43,567 nucleotides of DNA from the NCBI GenBank assembly GCA_017525605.1, contig JAFXSM010000046.1:1-43567 (forward strand). The letters run 5' to 3'. The DNA is from Treponema sp. GTDB lineage: Bacteria > Spirochaetota > Spirochaetia > Treponematales > Treponemataceae. The notes beneath the pieces are model-generated. The model saw only the letters and a list, made by a program, of their open reading frames with translations, made no database searches and was not told the DNA's origin. This document shows, in pieces, positions 6,886-14,614 of this stretch. Within the stretch, counting starts at the first letter, position 1; every line of letters begins with the position of its first letter. A program made the position numbers and the translations under genes.

Positions 6886-7002
6886 TCACTCTCCCAAAAC
6901 TTCCTTCCGTTTCTGCTCCCAGTATTGACTCATAATCTTGTTCGCTTCTCTTACGCCCAAGCCGTCAACATCGGGCATTCCGCTCAAAAGGACTTTTTTC
7001 AC
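6886..7002 (-). pseudogene. Short ORF, 38 codons, possible piece of a decayed gene
   Basis: GTG 7002 to TGA 6888 encodes KKVLLSGMPDVDGLGVREAN and a basic helical end. The same frame continues upstream across a TGA (7015-7017) into the HTH-containing relic, and downstream across its own TGA into the 64-aa ORF. Three pieces in one frame separated by TGA codons suggest a decayed gene; a set of small overlapping genes is the alternative. Confidence 0.3.
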
Positions 7003-7014
7003 CAGCTCCCATTC

Positions 7015-7375
7015 TCAGTTTTCGTCACGAGCGAATGTTATTTCTCTTGTCGGAACTTCCTTCCCCGCCATAACGATGATTTCCTTCCGCTTCGGGCTGC
7101 GGCTTTTTGTCTCGAGTGCGCGGCCCCCGCCTTTCCTGTACCGTGCGAGCCACCTGCTGAAATATGACCTGTGGATTCCCGTCCGCGCTGAACTTCCCGG
7201 ACTCAAGCCTGTGCCAGTCGATGCTCCTGAGCCTTTGTCTCGCCTCCGCCGACAGCCTCCCAACGCCCTCAGCCAGTTTCCTTTGGTGCGGGATTCGTGT
7301 TATTATGTGTGTGGGACACCCTGTGTGCATTTTCTGCCTCCGTGTAGGTTTTCTTGGTCGAAAACATTCTACCAC
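7015..7375 (-). pseudogene. Frameshifted transposase relic (IS481/IS3-type HTH)
   Basis: Two minus-strand frames overlap and together read like the N-terminal helix-turn-helix region of an IS481/IS3-type transposase. The first gives RLSAEARQRLRSIDWHRLES. After a shift near 7180-7200 the second gives GIHRSYFSRWLARYRKGGG and KSRSPKRK, matching the usual pattern of a recognition helix, R-W-x-x-R-Y, a Gly-rich turn and S-R-x-P-K. The catalytic DDE core is absent. It marks past insertion activity next to the defence island. No terminal inverted repeats are visible to me. The adjoining bases 7376-7421 contain nothing else. Confidence 0.5.
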
Positions 7376-7421
7376 GGACAGTTTTTTGTGCGCGGGGTGT
7401 CCTATTTGTTTGTGAGTTTAG

Positions 7422-7715
7422 TCAGATTTTAGGTAAATCTTCCACGGAGGCGTCAACAAGGCTTTGAAAATCTTTCATCTTCTTCTCAAGATTTTTAATG
7501 CTCAAGGCGGGATTTGAGCGGACAAATCTGAAATTTTGCCACAAACCTGCATTTACTAACTGAATTTCCCCAAAACCGACCAGAAATTTCTTCAAAGGCG
7601 ACTCTTCAATCAGCGACAGGATTTCCAGAAGTTTTTTCGGTCGCGAAAGATTGAATTTTGTTGACAGATTTTTGGGAGAAAATGCGAAAATTTTTGTAAG
7701 AATTGAAAAATCATC
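7422..7715 (-). pseudogene. C-terminal remnant of an unidentified gene
   Basis: An open frame of 98 codons on the minus strand ends at TGA 7422-7424 and begins directly after a stop, with no ATG before its last fifth. The composition looks genuinely coding (RPKKLLEILSLIEESPLKKF, then FRFVRSNPALSIKNLEKKMK), helical and basic/acidic. The lack of a start and the opposite-strand Abi promoter region suggest the 3' end of a gene that lost its 5' part. I do not recognise the family. Confidence 0.35.
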
Positions 7716-7737
7716 TTACTGTTGCTACCATAAAACT

Positions 7738-8733
7738 ATGTTGGATTTTGACGGGCTTACCAAACATCTCAAAGATTCGCATGGTCTGAATGTTGACAAA
7801 AATCAGGAAACTGACTTGCGCAACATCGGCTACTACCACGGCTACAAGGGCTACCGTTTTATCAGAAAATCATCGAATCGAATTGCATTCACTTCTTTCA
7901 GCCAAGTTGTTACGCTCAACAGATTTGATATGCGCCTCAAGACGATTATCTACCCGCGTCTTATGTTTTTGGAAAACGCTCTCAAAAGCCGTGTGATTGA
8001 GGCGGTGCTTTCTGACAGCGGCGCTGAAAATCTTTCGGAAATTTACAAAAAATCGCTCACCTACTATCAGGAATTTCGCCCAAAAAATCAGAATCAAGTG
8101 CAGAATGACCGCTCACGCTACCGTCAGGAATTCAAGAAGAAAAAAGATTTGGAGATGAAAATCTCGTCCGCGCTTATCCGTGACTATATGCAGGGACGCG
8201 ACATCGAAAACCACTACTTTGACAACGACCGCGATGTTCCGCTGTGGGCTGCGTTTGAAAGCCTTACGCTCGGCGAGTTCGGCATTTTCTTTTCCTGCAC
8301 AAATATGGCGATAAAAAAGAGCGTTTCCGAGCAGTTGGGGCTTCGCAAAAGCCTGAACGCAGACGGCGGACTGCTCACCGACATCATTTTCTGCCTGAAA
8401 AACCTGCGTAACGCAATCGCCCACAACGGCGTGATTTTTGACACAAGATTTGCCACGCAGAAAGTTGAGCCGCGGGTCAAGAAACTGCTCGAAACTGAGA
8501 TGGAAATTGAGAACATCGATTTTTCGTTCATTGTGTCGTATGTCGCGCTCATCGTCTATCTTTTAAAAGCACTCAAAGAAGCAAAAGACTGCGTGAGTTT
8601 CATCAACGAATACGAAAAGACAATCGAAATGCTCTCCGCGAACTTTCCGCAGGAAGTCTATTTCAAAATCGTCGGCACACAGGAAAAAAGCGTTCTTGAA
8701 AAGATGCGGGCATTTGTAAAACGAACATCGTAA
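7738..8733 (+). CDS. Abi_2 family abortive-infection-type protein
   Basis: 331 residues from ATG 7738 (MLDFDGLTKHLKDSHGLNVD). The frame also opens at ATG 7651, but the Abi_2 family begins with this segment and the NIGYYHGYKGYRF motif that follows. The core has RLMFLENALKSRVIEAVL, then PLWAAFESLTLGEFGIFFSC, and the family signature R-N-x-x-A-H-N in CLKNLRNAIAHNGVIF, which resembles the HEPN-type R-x4-6-H ribonuclease motif. AbiD/AbiF-like proteins of this family halt growth after phage infection; some are now seen as RNA-binding or RNA-cleaving. No Shine-Dalgarno is visible; TTGACA lies at 7661-7666. It sits next to CBASS, supporting a defence role. Family is firm; mechanism here is inference. 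Confidence 0.85.
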   Translation: MLDFDGLTKHLKDSHGLNVDKNQETDLRNIGYYHGYKGYRFIRKSSNRIAFTSFSQVVTLNRFDMRLKTIIYPRLMFLENALKSRVIEAVLSDSGAENLSEIYKKSLTYYQEFRPKNQNQVQNDRSRYRQEFKKKKDLEMKISSALIRDYMQGRDIENHYFDNDRDVPLWAAFESLTLGEFGIFFSCTNMAIKKSVSEQLGLRKSLNADGGLLTDIIFCLKNLRNAIAHNGVIFDTRFATQKVEPRVKKLLETEMEIENIDFSFIVSYVALIVYLLKALKEAKDCVSFINEYEKTIEMLSANFPQEVYFKIVGTQEKSVLEKMRAFVKRTS

Positions 8734-8738
8734 AACGC

Positions 8739-8767
8739 TTGACTTTTTAGGCTCACTCCGATATATT
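8739..8767 (+). promoter_or_regulatory. Strong sigma-70 promoter of a short transcript
   Basis: TTGACT (8739-8744), 17-bp spacer, TATATT (8762-8767). It begins 6 bp after the Abi stop codon and reads directly into a terminator 45 bp downstream. Confidence 0.6.
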
Positions 8768-8773
8768 AAAAAT

Positions 8774-8840
8774 AGATTATGGCTTATGTCTGCGGACTAA
8801 AGCTTAGAGGGAATCTGACGAGTCGGATTCCTTTATTTTT
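8774..8840 (+). ncRNA. Candidate small RNA or leader peptide transcript (~67 nt)
   Basis: The span between the promoter at 8739-8767 and the T-run after the hairpin at 8810-8831 defines a transcript of about 67 nt. It contains a 21-codon frame (ATG 8779 to TAA 8844, MAYVCGLKLRGNLTSRIPLF) that runs through the terminator stem. Because the start codon is only about 5 nt from the predicted 5' end and no Shine-Dalgarno fits, an untranslated RNA is as likely as a peptide. It could regulate the flanking defence genes, which is conjecture. Confidence 0.4.
8810..8840 (+). terminator. Strong intrinsic terminator before CBASS
   Basis: GGAATCTGA, tetraloop CGAG, TCGGATTCC (8810-8831): nine pairs including one G-U, followed by TTTATTTTTTT. 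It isolates the Abi gene and the short transcript from the CBASS operon. Confidence 0.8.
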
Positions 8841-8887
8841 TTAAATTTTCTTGCCGATTTCGATGTGTTTTTATTATTTTTATTGTA

Positions 8888-9871
8888 ATGGAAGAAGAGA
8901 GAAACTCGGGCAAGAAGACTTTTAAAATCCTATCCATTGATGGCGGCGGAATTCTCGGTTTGTATTCAGTTGATGTGCTTGACCGTATTCAAAGAGAATA
9001 TTGCAATGGCAGACCATTGTCACAAGACTTCAATCTGATAACAGGGACTTCCACTGGCGGCATAATTGCATTGGGACTTGCCATCGGAAAATCAGCGGAA
9101 CAGATAAAAGAATTTTACCTTCGGTATGGAGAATCAATTTTTCCAAAGAACAGACGAAAAAGGCCCGGTGTTTTCAAACAAAAATATTCAAAAGCAAGTC
9201 TTAAAAATGCTCTAAAAGAATTCTTCGGCAACCAAAGAATTAAAGATTGCAAAACTGCGGTCTGCATTCCGTCCATAAACGCGGCGACCTGCCAGCCGAT
9301 AATTTTCAAGACGAACAACAACGGCTCTTTAACTCGTGATGAAGATTTTTCCATTGTTGACATTGCCCTTGCGACTTCTGCCGCTCCAACTTATTTTCCG
9401 ATGCACAGTTTTGAGAATTTTTTGGGATTAGTAGACGGCGGGCTTTGGCAGAACAATCCAGCACTTTGTGGCGCTATTGAGGCAATCAGTTATTTTGTCG
9501 GGGAAGGAAAAGAATTTGATTCTATGAAAATTCTTTCTATCGGAAACCCAAGTTCCGTTACACGAAGTTCTGTTTATACAAAAAAACATAATTCAGGAAT
9601 TTGGAATTGGAAGCAAAATCTTGTTCACTTGCCGATGAAGGTAACTTCTGTCGCAACACATCAGATTCTGCAAATCTTGCACAGAAACAATGCGCTGAAC
9701 ATAAAAGATTATCTGAGAATTGAGCCGAACAATTTGACAGAAGATTATAAAAATCTGAAGCTTGATTCTGCGGACGACCAATCATATAAAAAATTGCAGG
9801 AGTTAAGCTTTCAAGATTTCAATCAGAACAAGCATTTACTGCAAAAATTTTTCAAGGAGGAAGAACTATGA
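8888..9871 (+). CDS. capV: CBASS patatin-like phospholipase effector (CapV)
   Basis: 327 residues. The patatin fold is shown by the oxyanion loop SIDGGGILGL (residues 17-26), the nucleophile elbow GTSTG with Ser55, and the catalytic Asp183 in VDGGLWQNNP. In CBASS, such enzymes are switched on by the cyclic dinucleotide made by the neighbouring CD-NTase and degrade membrane phospholipids, killing the infected cell. No signal peptide, so it acts from the cytosol on the inner membrane. Its stop overlaps the CD-NTase start (ATGA), and an AGGAGG for the next gene lies in its last codons. The start ATG 8888 has no clear Shine-Dalgarno. A+T-rich relative to the core genes, in line with transfer. Confidence 0.9.
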   Translation: MEEERNSGKKTFKILSIDGGGILGLYSVDVLDRIQREYCNGRPLSQDFNLITGTSTGGIIALGLAIGKSAEQIKEFYLRYGESIFPKNRRKRPGVFKQKYSKASLKNALKEFFGNQRIKDCKTAVCIPSINAATCQPIIFKTNNNGSLTRDEDFSIVDIALATSAAPTYFPMHSFENFLGLVDGGLWQNNPALCGAIEAISYFVGEGKEFDSMKILSIGNPSSVTRSSVYTKKHNSGIWNWKQNLVHLPMKVTSVATHQILQILHRNNALNIKDYLRIEPNNLTEDYKNLKLDSADDQSYKKLQELSFQDFNQNKHLLQKFFKEEEL

Positions 9872-10797
9872 CTTTACACGAGGCGTTTATTAAATTTGAC
9901 GATACCATAAAGATTTCTCAAAACAAGAGAGATTCTATTTTACGAAGCAGGGATGCCGTCCGCGATAAAATACGAACCTACTTCAAAGATGAATTGCATG
10001 AAAACCAGCCAGAATTCATGCGTCAAGGCTCATTTGCAATAAATACGGCTCTCAATCCTCTGCCAGATAAAGAAGTTGACATTGACGATGGCTTATACCT
10101 GAACAATGTTGATGAGAATGATGAATCAACATGGCCAACACCGAAAGAAATTCATTCTACAATTATAAATGCACTCGAAGGGCATACGCAGGACGGTTGT
10201 GAGGATAAGACCTCTTGCGTGCGCGTCATTTACAGGAAGAACTACCATGTGGACATTCCGATTTACATTATGAAAGGCGAACACGCTTTGCTTGCGAATA
10301 AAAAGGCAAATAAGTGGGAAGCAAGCGATTCAAAGGATTTCAGCGACTGGTATTTCAGCACTCGCAAAAACGCTCAGACTTCACGCATTGTCCGCTACTT
10401 AAAAGCATGGCGGGATTTTCAAGATTTTAAATTTGCGAGCATCGAATTAACAATTCTCGTTGCAAATCATCATATTCAAAATGATGATGACGAAATTGCC
10501 TTGAAAAACGCTTTGGATGCGATAATTTCAAATCTTTCATGGTTAAAAAGAATTGATAAACCAGTTTCTCCGTTTGAGGATTTATGGGAAGAACTTTCCG
10601 AACAAGAAAAAAATTCCCGAATCAAAAAACTCAAAGATTTGCGAGATGATATTGAGAATGCAATCAACGCACCGTCCACTCACAGAGCATCGCTTATTTT
10701 GCGGGAGCAATTCGGGGAGCGTTTTCCGATTATCGAAGATACGAATACAGATAATGTGAAGACATATTCGGCAGGGGCTAAGCCGTGGGGATTGTAA
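9868..10797 (+). CDS. CBASS CD-NTase (DncV-like cyclic dinucleotide synthase)
   Basis: 309 residues. The polymerase-beta-like nucleotidyltransferase core is visible: QGSFAINT (Gly54-Ser55), then D71-I-D73-D in EVDIDDG, and the third acidic residue Asp129 in YHVDIPIYI. After phage sensing the enzyme would make a cyclic oligonucleotide that activates the patatin. The C-terminus ends AGAKPWGL; in type II CBASS the extreme C-terminus is the site acted on by the E1/E2-like partners, so the exposed tail fits. Start is supported by AGGAGG and the ATGA overlap with capV. The gene overlaps the E2-like gene by 13 nt. The exact nucleotide product cannot be read from sequence. Confidence 0.92.
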   Translation: MTLHEAFIKFDDTIKISQNKRDSILRSRDAVRDKIRTYFKDELHENQPEFMRQGSFAINTALNPLPDKEVDIDDGLYLNNVDENDESTWPTPKEIHSTIINALEGHTQDGCEDKTSCVRVIYRKNYHVDIPIYIMKGEHALLANKKANKWEASDSKDFSDWYFSTRKNAQTSRIVRYLKAWRDFQDFKFASIELTILVANHHIQNDDDEIALKNALDAIISNLSWLKRIDKPVSPFEDLWEELSEQEKNSRIKKLKDLRDDIENAINAPSTHRASLILREQFGERFPIIEDTNTDNVKTYSAGAKPWGL

Positions 10798-11414
10798 AAG
10801 TAAGCATAACCTACATTCAGAATAATTACCCCGAAGTTTCAATAACGGAGTGCAATTCAAACATTATTTTTGAAGGACACTTTGTTATTGAGGCTCGGCA
10901 TGGTGATTTTGAAATTCATATTGCTCCACGATTGCGAATTCAGTTTCCAAAAAATTATCCGAAAGAATTGCCTGTTACTTTTGACATTGACAACAGAATC
11001 ACTTATGACCACAAATATACGGACGGAAGTTTATGCCTTGCCACCGAAATCGATATGTTTTCAGATCTCCACAGCTCAAAATGCATTGGAGATTATATTG
11101 AAGGATTTTTGATTCCGTATTTTATTTCTTATGAATACTGGAAAAAGACAGGAACTGATATTTTCGGTGACCGTGCTCACGGACGGCAAGGTATTTTTGA
11201 AACCTTGCGGGATTTTCTTGAAATGCCAACTGCTACAGATAAAGAATTATATTTCCTGCTTACATGGGCAGCAAAAATACAAAATATCAAGTGGCTAGAT
11301 AAATCCACGCAAAAAGAATTATCAAAAAAATATTCGGGTAAAATCATACGATTGAGGACACTTGGAATTCCATTTTTGCGCAAGCAGGTTCAAATGCTTT
11401 CCGTGCCGCTTTGA
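10785..11414 (+). CDS. CBASS E2-like (UBC-fold) protein, short type II
   Basis: 209 residues from GTG 10785, overlapping the CD-NTase gene. A ubiquitin-conjugating-enzyme-like fold is indicated by PRLRIQFPKNYPKELPVTFD, the typical P-x-x-Y-P strand region, and by the putative catalytic Cys84 in YTDGSLCLATEID. No E1 (adenylating) domain and no JAB/Cap3 protease gene are present, so this is the short, E2-only form of type II CBASS. Family knowledge says such proteins act on the C-terminus of the CD-NTase and prime its activity. The helical C-terminal third (KELYFLLTWAAKIQNIKW) has no motif I know. The gene ends 24 nt before a convergent LRR gene with no obvious terminator between them. Confidence 0.82.
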   Translation: MGIVKVSITYIQNNYPEVSITECNSNIIFEGHFVIEARHGDFEIHIAPRLRIQFPKNYPKELPVTFDIDNRITYDHKYTDGSLCLATEIDMFSDLHSSKCIGDYIEGFLIPYFISYEYWKKTGTDIFGDRAHGRQGIFETLRDFLEMPTATDKELYFLLTWAAKIQNIKWLDKSTQKELSKKYSGKIIRLRTLGIPFLRKQVQMLSVPL

Positions 11415-11438
11415 GATTTTTCACCAGAATATATTGCT

Positions 11439-12206
11439 TTATGAATAAAAATGAACATCACTATCTGGCATTTCATCAATATCAGCAGTTGCCTTTTCCC
11501 ACTGCTCTTCTGTACCAAGATATAGTACATCGTGATAGGATTTAATTGATTCTATATCTTTTACACTCCATGATACGATAACGCCATTTCCATTTTCATC
11601 TACTATCGAAGATGCCTCCCCTTCTATCAGCCGTGCACCATCTTCTCTTCGATAATAACATGTATAGCCATCTCCTATAAAAGTTTTCTTTCCAGACACA
11701 AAATAATGTGTCGCGTAGGAGTTAATGGATTCGTTGGTGAAACCTTCGTTTAACCAACTACCTTCTGTATCTTCGATTTCCAAATCTCCATCGTCATCTG
11801 AAAAATTCACATACGAATTATACGAAAGATACCCAGTAGAAATATCTTCCAGGCGTGAGCAGGCACAGAAAGCGTCTTTTCCAATGATGATATTATCCAA
11901 ATCGGCAATCACAACATGGCGTAAACTCTCGCATTGATAAAATGCCCGCTCGCCAATCTGCATAATGTTCTTCGGAATATATATGCCCTCAAGGCTGCTG
12001 TGTGCAAAAGTTTCATCCTCAATGCGCTCCAATTTTGGCGAAAGCACGATATGGCACAAATTGGAACAGCCATAAAAAGCCTTTGGTGCAATGGCGGTAA
12101 CATTCTGCGGCATAATGTACAATGCGTTAGTTTTACCGCCTGGATACTGAATCAAAACCGTTTCATCTTCTGAAAAAAGCACGCCGTCTTTTACTTTAAA
12201 TCCCAT
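11439..12206 (-). CDS. Intracellular BspA-type leucine-rich-repeat protein, last gene of MoxR-VWA unit
   Basis: 255 residues from ATG 12206, with GAGG 6 nt upstream placed right over the stop of the VWA gene, so translation is coupled. Residues 25-130 hold BspA-type (LRR_5) repeats: VTAIAPKAFYGCSNLCHIVL, LERIEDETFAHSSLEGIYIP and IMQIGERAFYQCESLRHVVI. The remaining 120 residues form an acidic, beta-rich domain with no motif I know. BspA-type proteins are usually secreted in treponemes, but this one has no signal peptide, which points to an intracellular recognition or scaffold role. Its place at the end of the MoxR-VWA unit suggests it works with them; that is inference. Confidence 0.75.
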   Translation of the reverse strand: MGFKVKDGVLFSEDETVLIQYPGGKTNALYIMPQNVTAIAPKAFYGCSNLCHIVLSPKLERIEDETFAHSSLEGIYIPKNIMQIGERAFYQCESLRHVVIADLDNIIIGKDAFCACSRLEDISTGYLSYNSYVNFSDDDGDLEIEDTEGSWLNEGFTNESINSYATHYFVSGKKTFIGDGYTCYYRREDGARLIEGEASSIVDENGNGVIVSWSVKDIESIKSYHDVLYLGTEEQWEKATADIDEMPDSDVHFYS

Positions 12207-12216
12207 TTTAGCCTCA

Positions 12217-14274
12217 CTATTTTCTCGTCTTTAATTCGTGCAGCTGCTCCGCCAAGTGCCGTGCAGCATTTGCATCACTTGTATTATACACCCAGTTGTG
12301 ATTGAAGCATGCGATTGTTCCCTGATTTCCGCTTGAGCCGATAACGAGGCTGTAAAAGTCAGTGTTCTTTTTCTTCTCTTCTTCGATGGATTTTACAAGG
12401 TCATCAGGAAGGGTTCCCATCACGAAGTCCGAAATCATCAGCACATCTGCGTTCTTGTAGCCGTCTTTCTGGAGCATCTGGACAGCATGACGAAGAGCCG
12501 GGCTTGCATCCGTTCCGCCGTTGAAGCTCATGCGAAGAAACTGAACTATTCTTGTAAGCGCGTCGCCCGATTTGAAGTCCGACATATCTAGCGTTTCAAT
12601 TTCTGTCGAAAAAGAAATCAGATAGCACTTACGCTCTTCCTCGATTGCGATTTTTGAAAGCGCGAATGTCACGGTTTTGGCGATATTTTCAGGCGTACCG
12701 TGCATTGAGCCTGATGTGTCCACGCAGACGATAATCGGACCTTTCGGCTCTTTTTTCTCCACGGAAACTTCTTCTTGCTCGGTTGCGGATTTTTCAACGG
12801 CTTCTTTATTCATATATTTAAACGAAAGCAACTGTTTCTGCGCATATTTCAGTTCAAAGAGCTTGCGTGTCTTCGGATTTTCAAGCAACGCAAGTTCGCT
12901 CGGAAGGACGGTGGCGATGTCGTTGGTGTAGGTCAAGCCGTTTATTTGACCGCGATACGCATTTTTGGGATGCCATTCTGTTTTAATGACAACCTTGTCG
13001 CGCAATTCTTTTTCAAAGACCGACTGAGTTCGACTCTGTTTGCCTAAGATTTCCGCAAGTTCCTGCAAAGATTCGTCCTGCTCCAGTATATTTGCAAACG
13101 ATTTGAGTATTTCAAATCCGCTTGCCTCAAACGGTCGGTTGGACAAATCCCAAAGGTAGCCTAAGTTGTCAATGAACGGAGAAACAAGCCGTTCAAGTTT
13201 GATGAAATTCTGAATCTTCTGATATAATTCATCGAGAAACTGCTTCCGCAATTCATCAATTAAATTCTGCTCCCATTTATTCTTACGGTCAAGAAGATTT
13301 TTCTCCATCGTGTCTATCAACTTCCCTGCAAGCGGTTCCAACTTTGCCTTGTCTTTCCATTTTTTTTCGGATGTTTTAGTCGAATCGTCCTTTTCGCTGT
13401 CCGATTTTTCACTTTCTTCAAAAACAGGAGCATTGTCCTCCAAAGCGGCAAAGGAATTCTGATAAAAATCAAAATTTATAATGCTGTCCTCAATAGCACC
13501 CCGCTTTGTCGGACTGATTGAAGGAAGCTGGCTGTAATTATGCTGAATTGTTCCGATGTCAGAAGCAATGCTTTCTGCCGTGCGACTTTTAAGTTCCTTG
13601 ATGAATGCCGCTTCCTCCACAAAAGGATTTTGTTCCGTCAATGCAGAATTCGTTTTCTTGAGCCATTCAAGAATGTCCGTCTGTATATTTTCCGTAAAAC
13701 CGCAGTGATTGCCAGAATACGCTTTTATATCAGAATGTGAAAAAATATCGTTCAAAACAGTTTCAGAAAACTGTGAGAAACGGTTATTCGGAAAACTGAT
13801 TTTTTGCGATTCATTTCTCTCCGAATCGCAAAAGCTGTGCATTGCGTCAACAAGCTGCTTCCGTTCGCGACCGCTCCCCAATGCTTTTGAGCCGAATTTT
13901 TCAAACTGTGCGGCTTTCCCTTTTGAAAATGTCTTTTCGATATAGCGTTCAAGGTCAGTTTTGATTTTTTCGGCTTTTCTGAACACATACGAACAGACGG
14001 TTGACAGTTCAACATCATCAAACGCACGCTCTGAATGCCCGATTTTGTTCCGCGTTTTGCGGAGCAAGTCGTAAAACGCAAAGCGTTTCGGCACATTTCT
14101 CAGCGACTCTCGCAGATTGATTACGCGCATCTGCAAAAAAGCCTTGTCTTCGGCACTCAGCGTTTTCATATCAGGCACAGCACCTTTACATTTTGCGGTG
14201 ATGTCGGAAATCGCATCAAGCGCATTCCATGCCGATTCTCGCGGTGTGTATTTTGAAGAATATTTGTAGAACAT
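12217..14274 (-). CDS. VWA-domain protein, ViaA-like partner of MoxR ATPase
   Basis: 685 residues from ATG 14274, chosen because GAGG lies 5 nt upstream; TTG 14289 is an alternative that overlaps the previous stop. The N-terminal 100 residues carry a helical domain (LSAEDKAFLQMRVINL, then IGHSERAFDDVEL) that is repeated in the neighbouring 106-aa protein. A long helical, charged middle part follows. The C-terminal VWA domain starts near residue 515 with a complete MIDAS: DTSGSMHG, the Thr in NGGTDASPAL and the Asp in MISDF. This layout, VWA at the C-terminus after a helical body, is that of ViaA, which pairs with the MoxR ATPase RavA encoded just upstream. Such pairs remodel protein complexes. 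No signal peptide: cytosolic. Confidence 0.85.
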   Translation of the reverse strand: MFYKYSSKYTPRESAWNALDAISDITAKCKGAVPDMKTLSAEDKAFLQMRVINLRESLRNVPKRFAFYDLLRKTRNKIGHSERAFDDVELSTVCSYVFRKAEKIKTDLERYIEKTFSKGKAAQFEKFGSKALGSGRERKQLVDAMHSFCDSERNESQKISFPNNRFSQFSETVLNDIFSHSDIKAYSGNHCGFTENIQTDILEWLKKTNSALTEQNPFVEEAAFIKELKSRTAESIASDIGTIQHNYSQLPSISPTKRGAIEDSIINFDFYQNSFAALEDNAPVFEESEKSDSEKDDSTKTSEKKWKDKAKLEPLAGKLIDTMEKNLLDRKNKWEQNLIDELRKQFLDELYQKIQNFIKLERLVSPFIDNLGYLWDLSNRPFEASGFEILKSFANILEQDESLQELAEILGKQSRTQSVFEKELRDKVVIKTEWHPKNAYRGQINGLTYTNDIATVLPSELALLENPKTRKLFELKYAQKQLLSFKYMNKEAVEKSATEQEEVSVEKKEPKGPIIVCVDTSGSMHGTPENIAKTVTFALSKIAIEEERKCYLISFSTEIETLDMSDFKSGDALTRIVQFLRMSFNGGTDASPALRHAVQMLQKDGYKNADVLMISDFVMGTLPDDLVKSIEEEKKKNTDFYSLVIGSSGNQGTIACFNHNWVYNTSDANAARHLAEQLHELKTRK

Positions 14275-14285
14275 ATCAACCTCAT

Positions 14286-14606
14286 TCAATGCAAATTCAA
14301 ATTTTTCAAGAAAAATTCCTTCAACGGATTTTCATTCTCCGCAACATAGCCGAGCATCGCTCTTAGTTCAGAATCGCCTATGGCTTTCTCCGCATGAGAA
14401 ATTCTTTCCGCTATATCGCGAAACGAAGAAAAAGCATTTTCTCCACGCAGAGAAATCACGCAATCTGAAAGCCGGAGCAGAGCCAATTCAAGCCATGCTT
14501 TTCTTTCCGCACTAAACTGCTCGGCATCAGAAAGCCCGTTCGGATATTTTTGCTTTATTTCTACAAGAATATCCTGGGCTTCTTTGCTTTTACCGAAAAC
14601 ATCCAT
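14286..14606 (-). CDS. 106-aa protein sharing the N-terminal domain of the VWA protein
   Basis: A small helical protein between the MoxR and VWA genes, 8 nt after the former. Its segment FSAERKAWLELALLRL then ISHAEKAIGDSELRAMLGYV lines up with LSAEDKAFLQMRVINL then IGHSERAFDDVELSTVCSYV in the VWA protein, including H-(A/S)-E-(K/R)-A and D-x-E-L. It is therefore a stand-alone copy of the VWA N-terminal domain. It may compete with or cap the VWA protein on the ATPase, or form the same contact in another subunit. No known family name comes to mind. Gene order and shared domain make it a likely component of the complex. Confidence 0.7.
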   Translation of the reverse strand: MDVFGKSKEAQDILVEIKQKYPNGLSDAEQFSAERKAWLELALLRLSDCVISLRGENAFSSFRDIAERISHAEKAIGDSELRAMLGYVAENENPLKEFFLKNLNLH

Positions 14607-14614
14607 AGCGTCAA

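Noticed and set aside
6349..7167. 272-codon plus-strand ORF
   Set aside because: It is antisense to dut and to the relics on the minus strand and has no domain or ribosome site.
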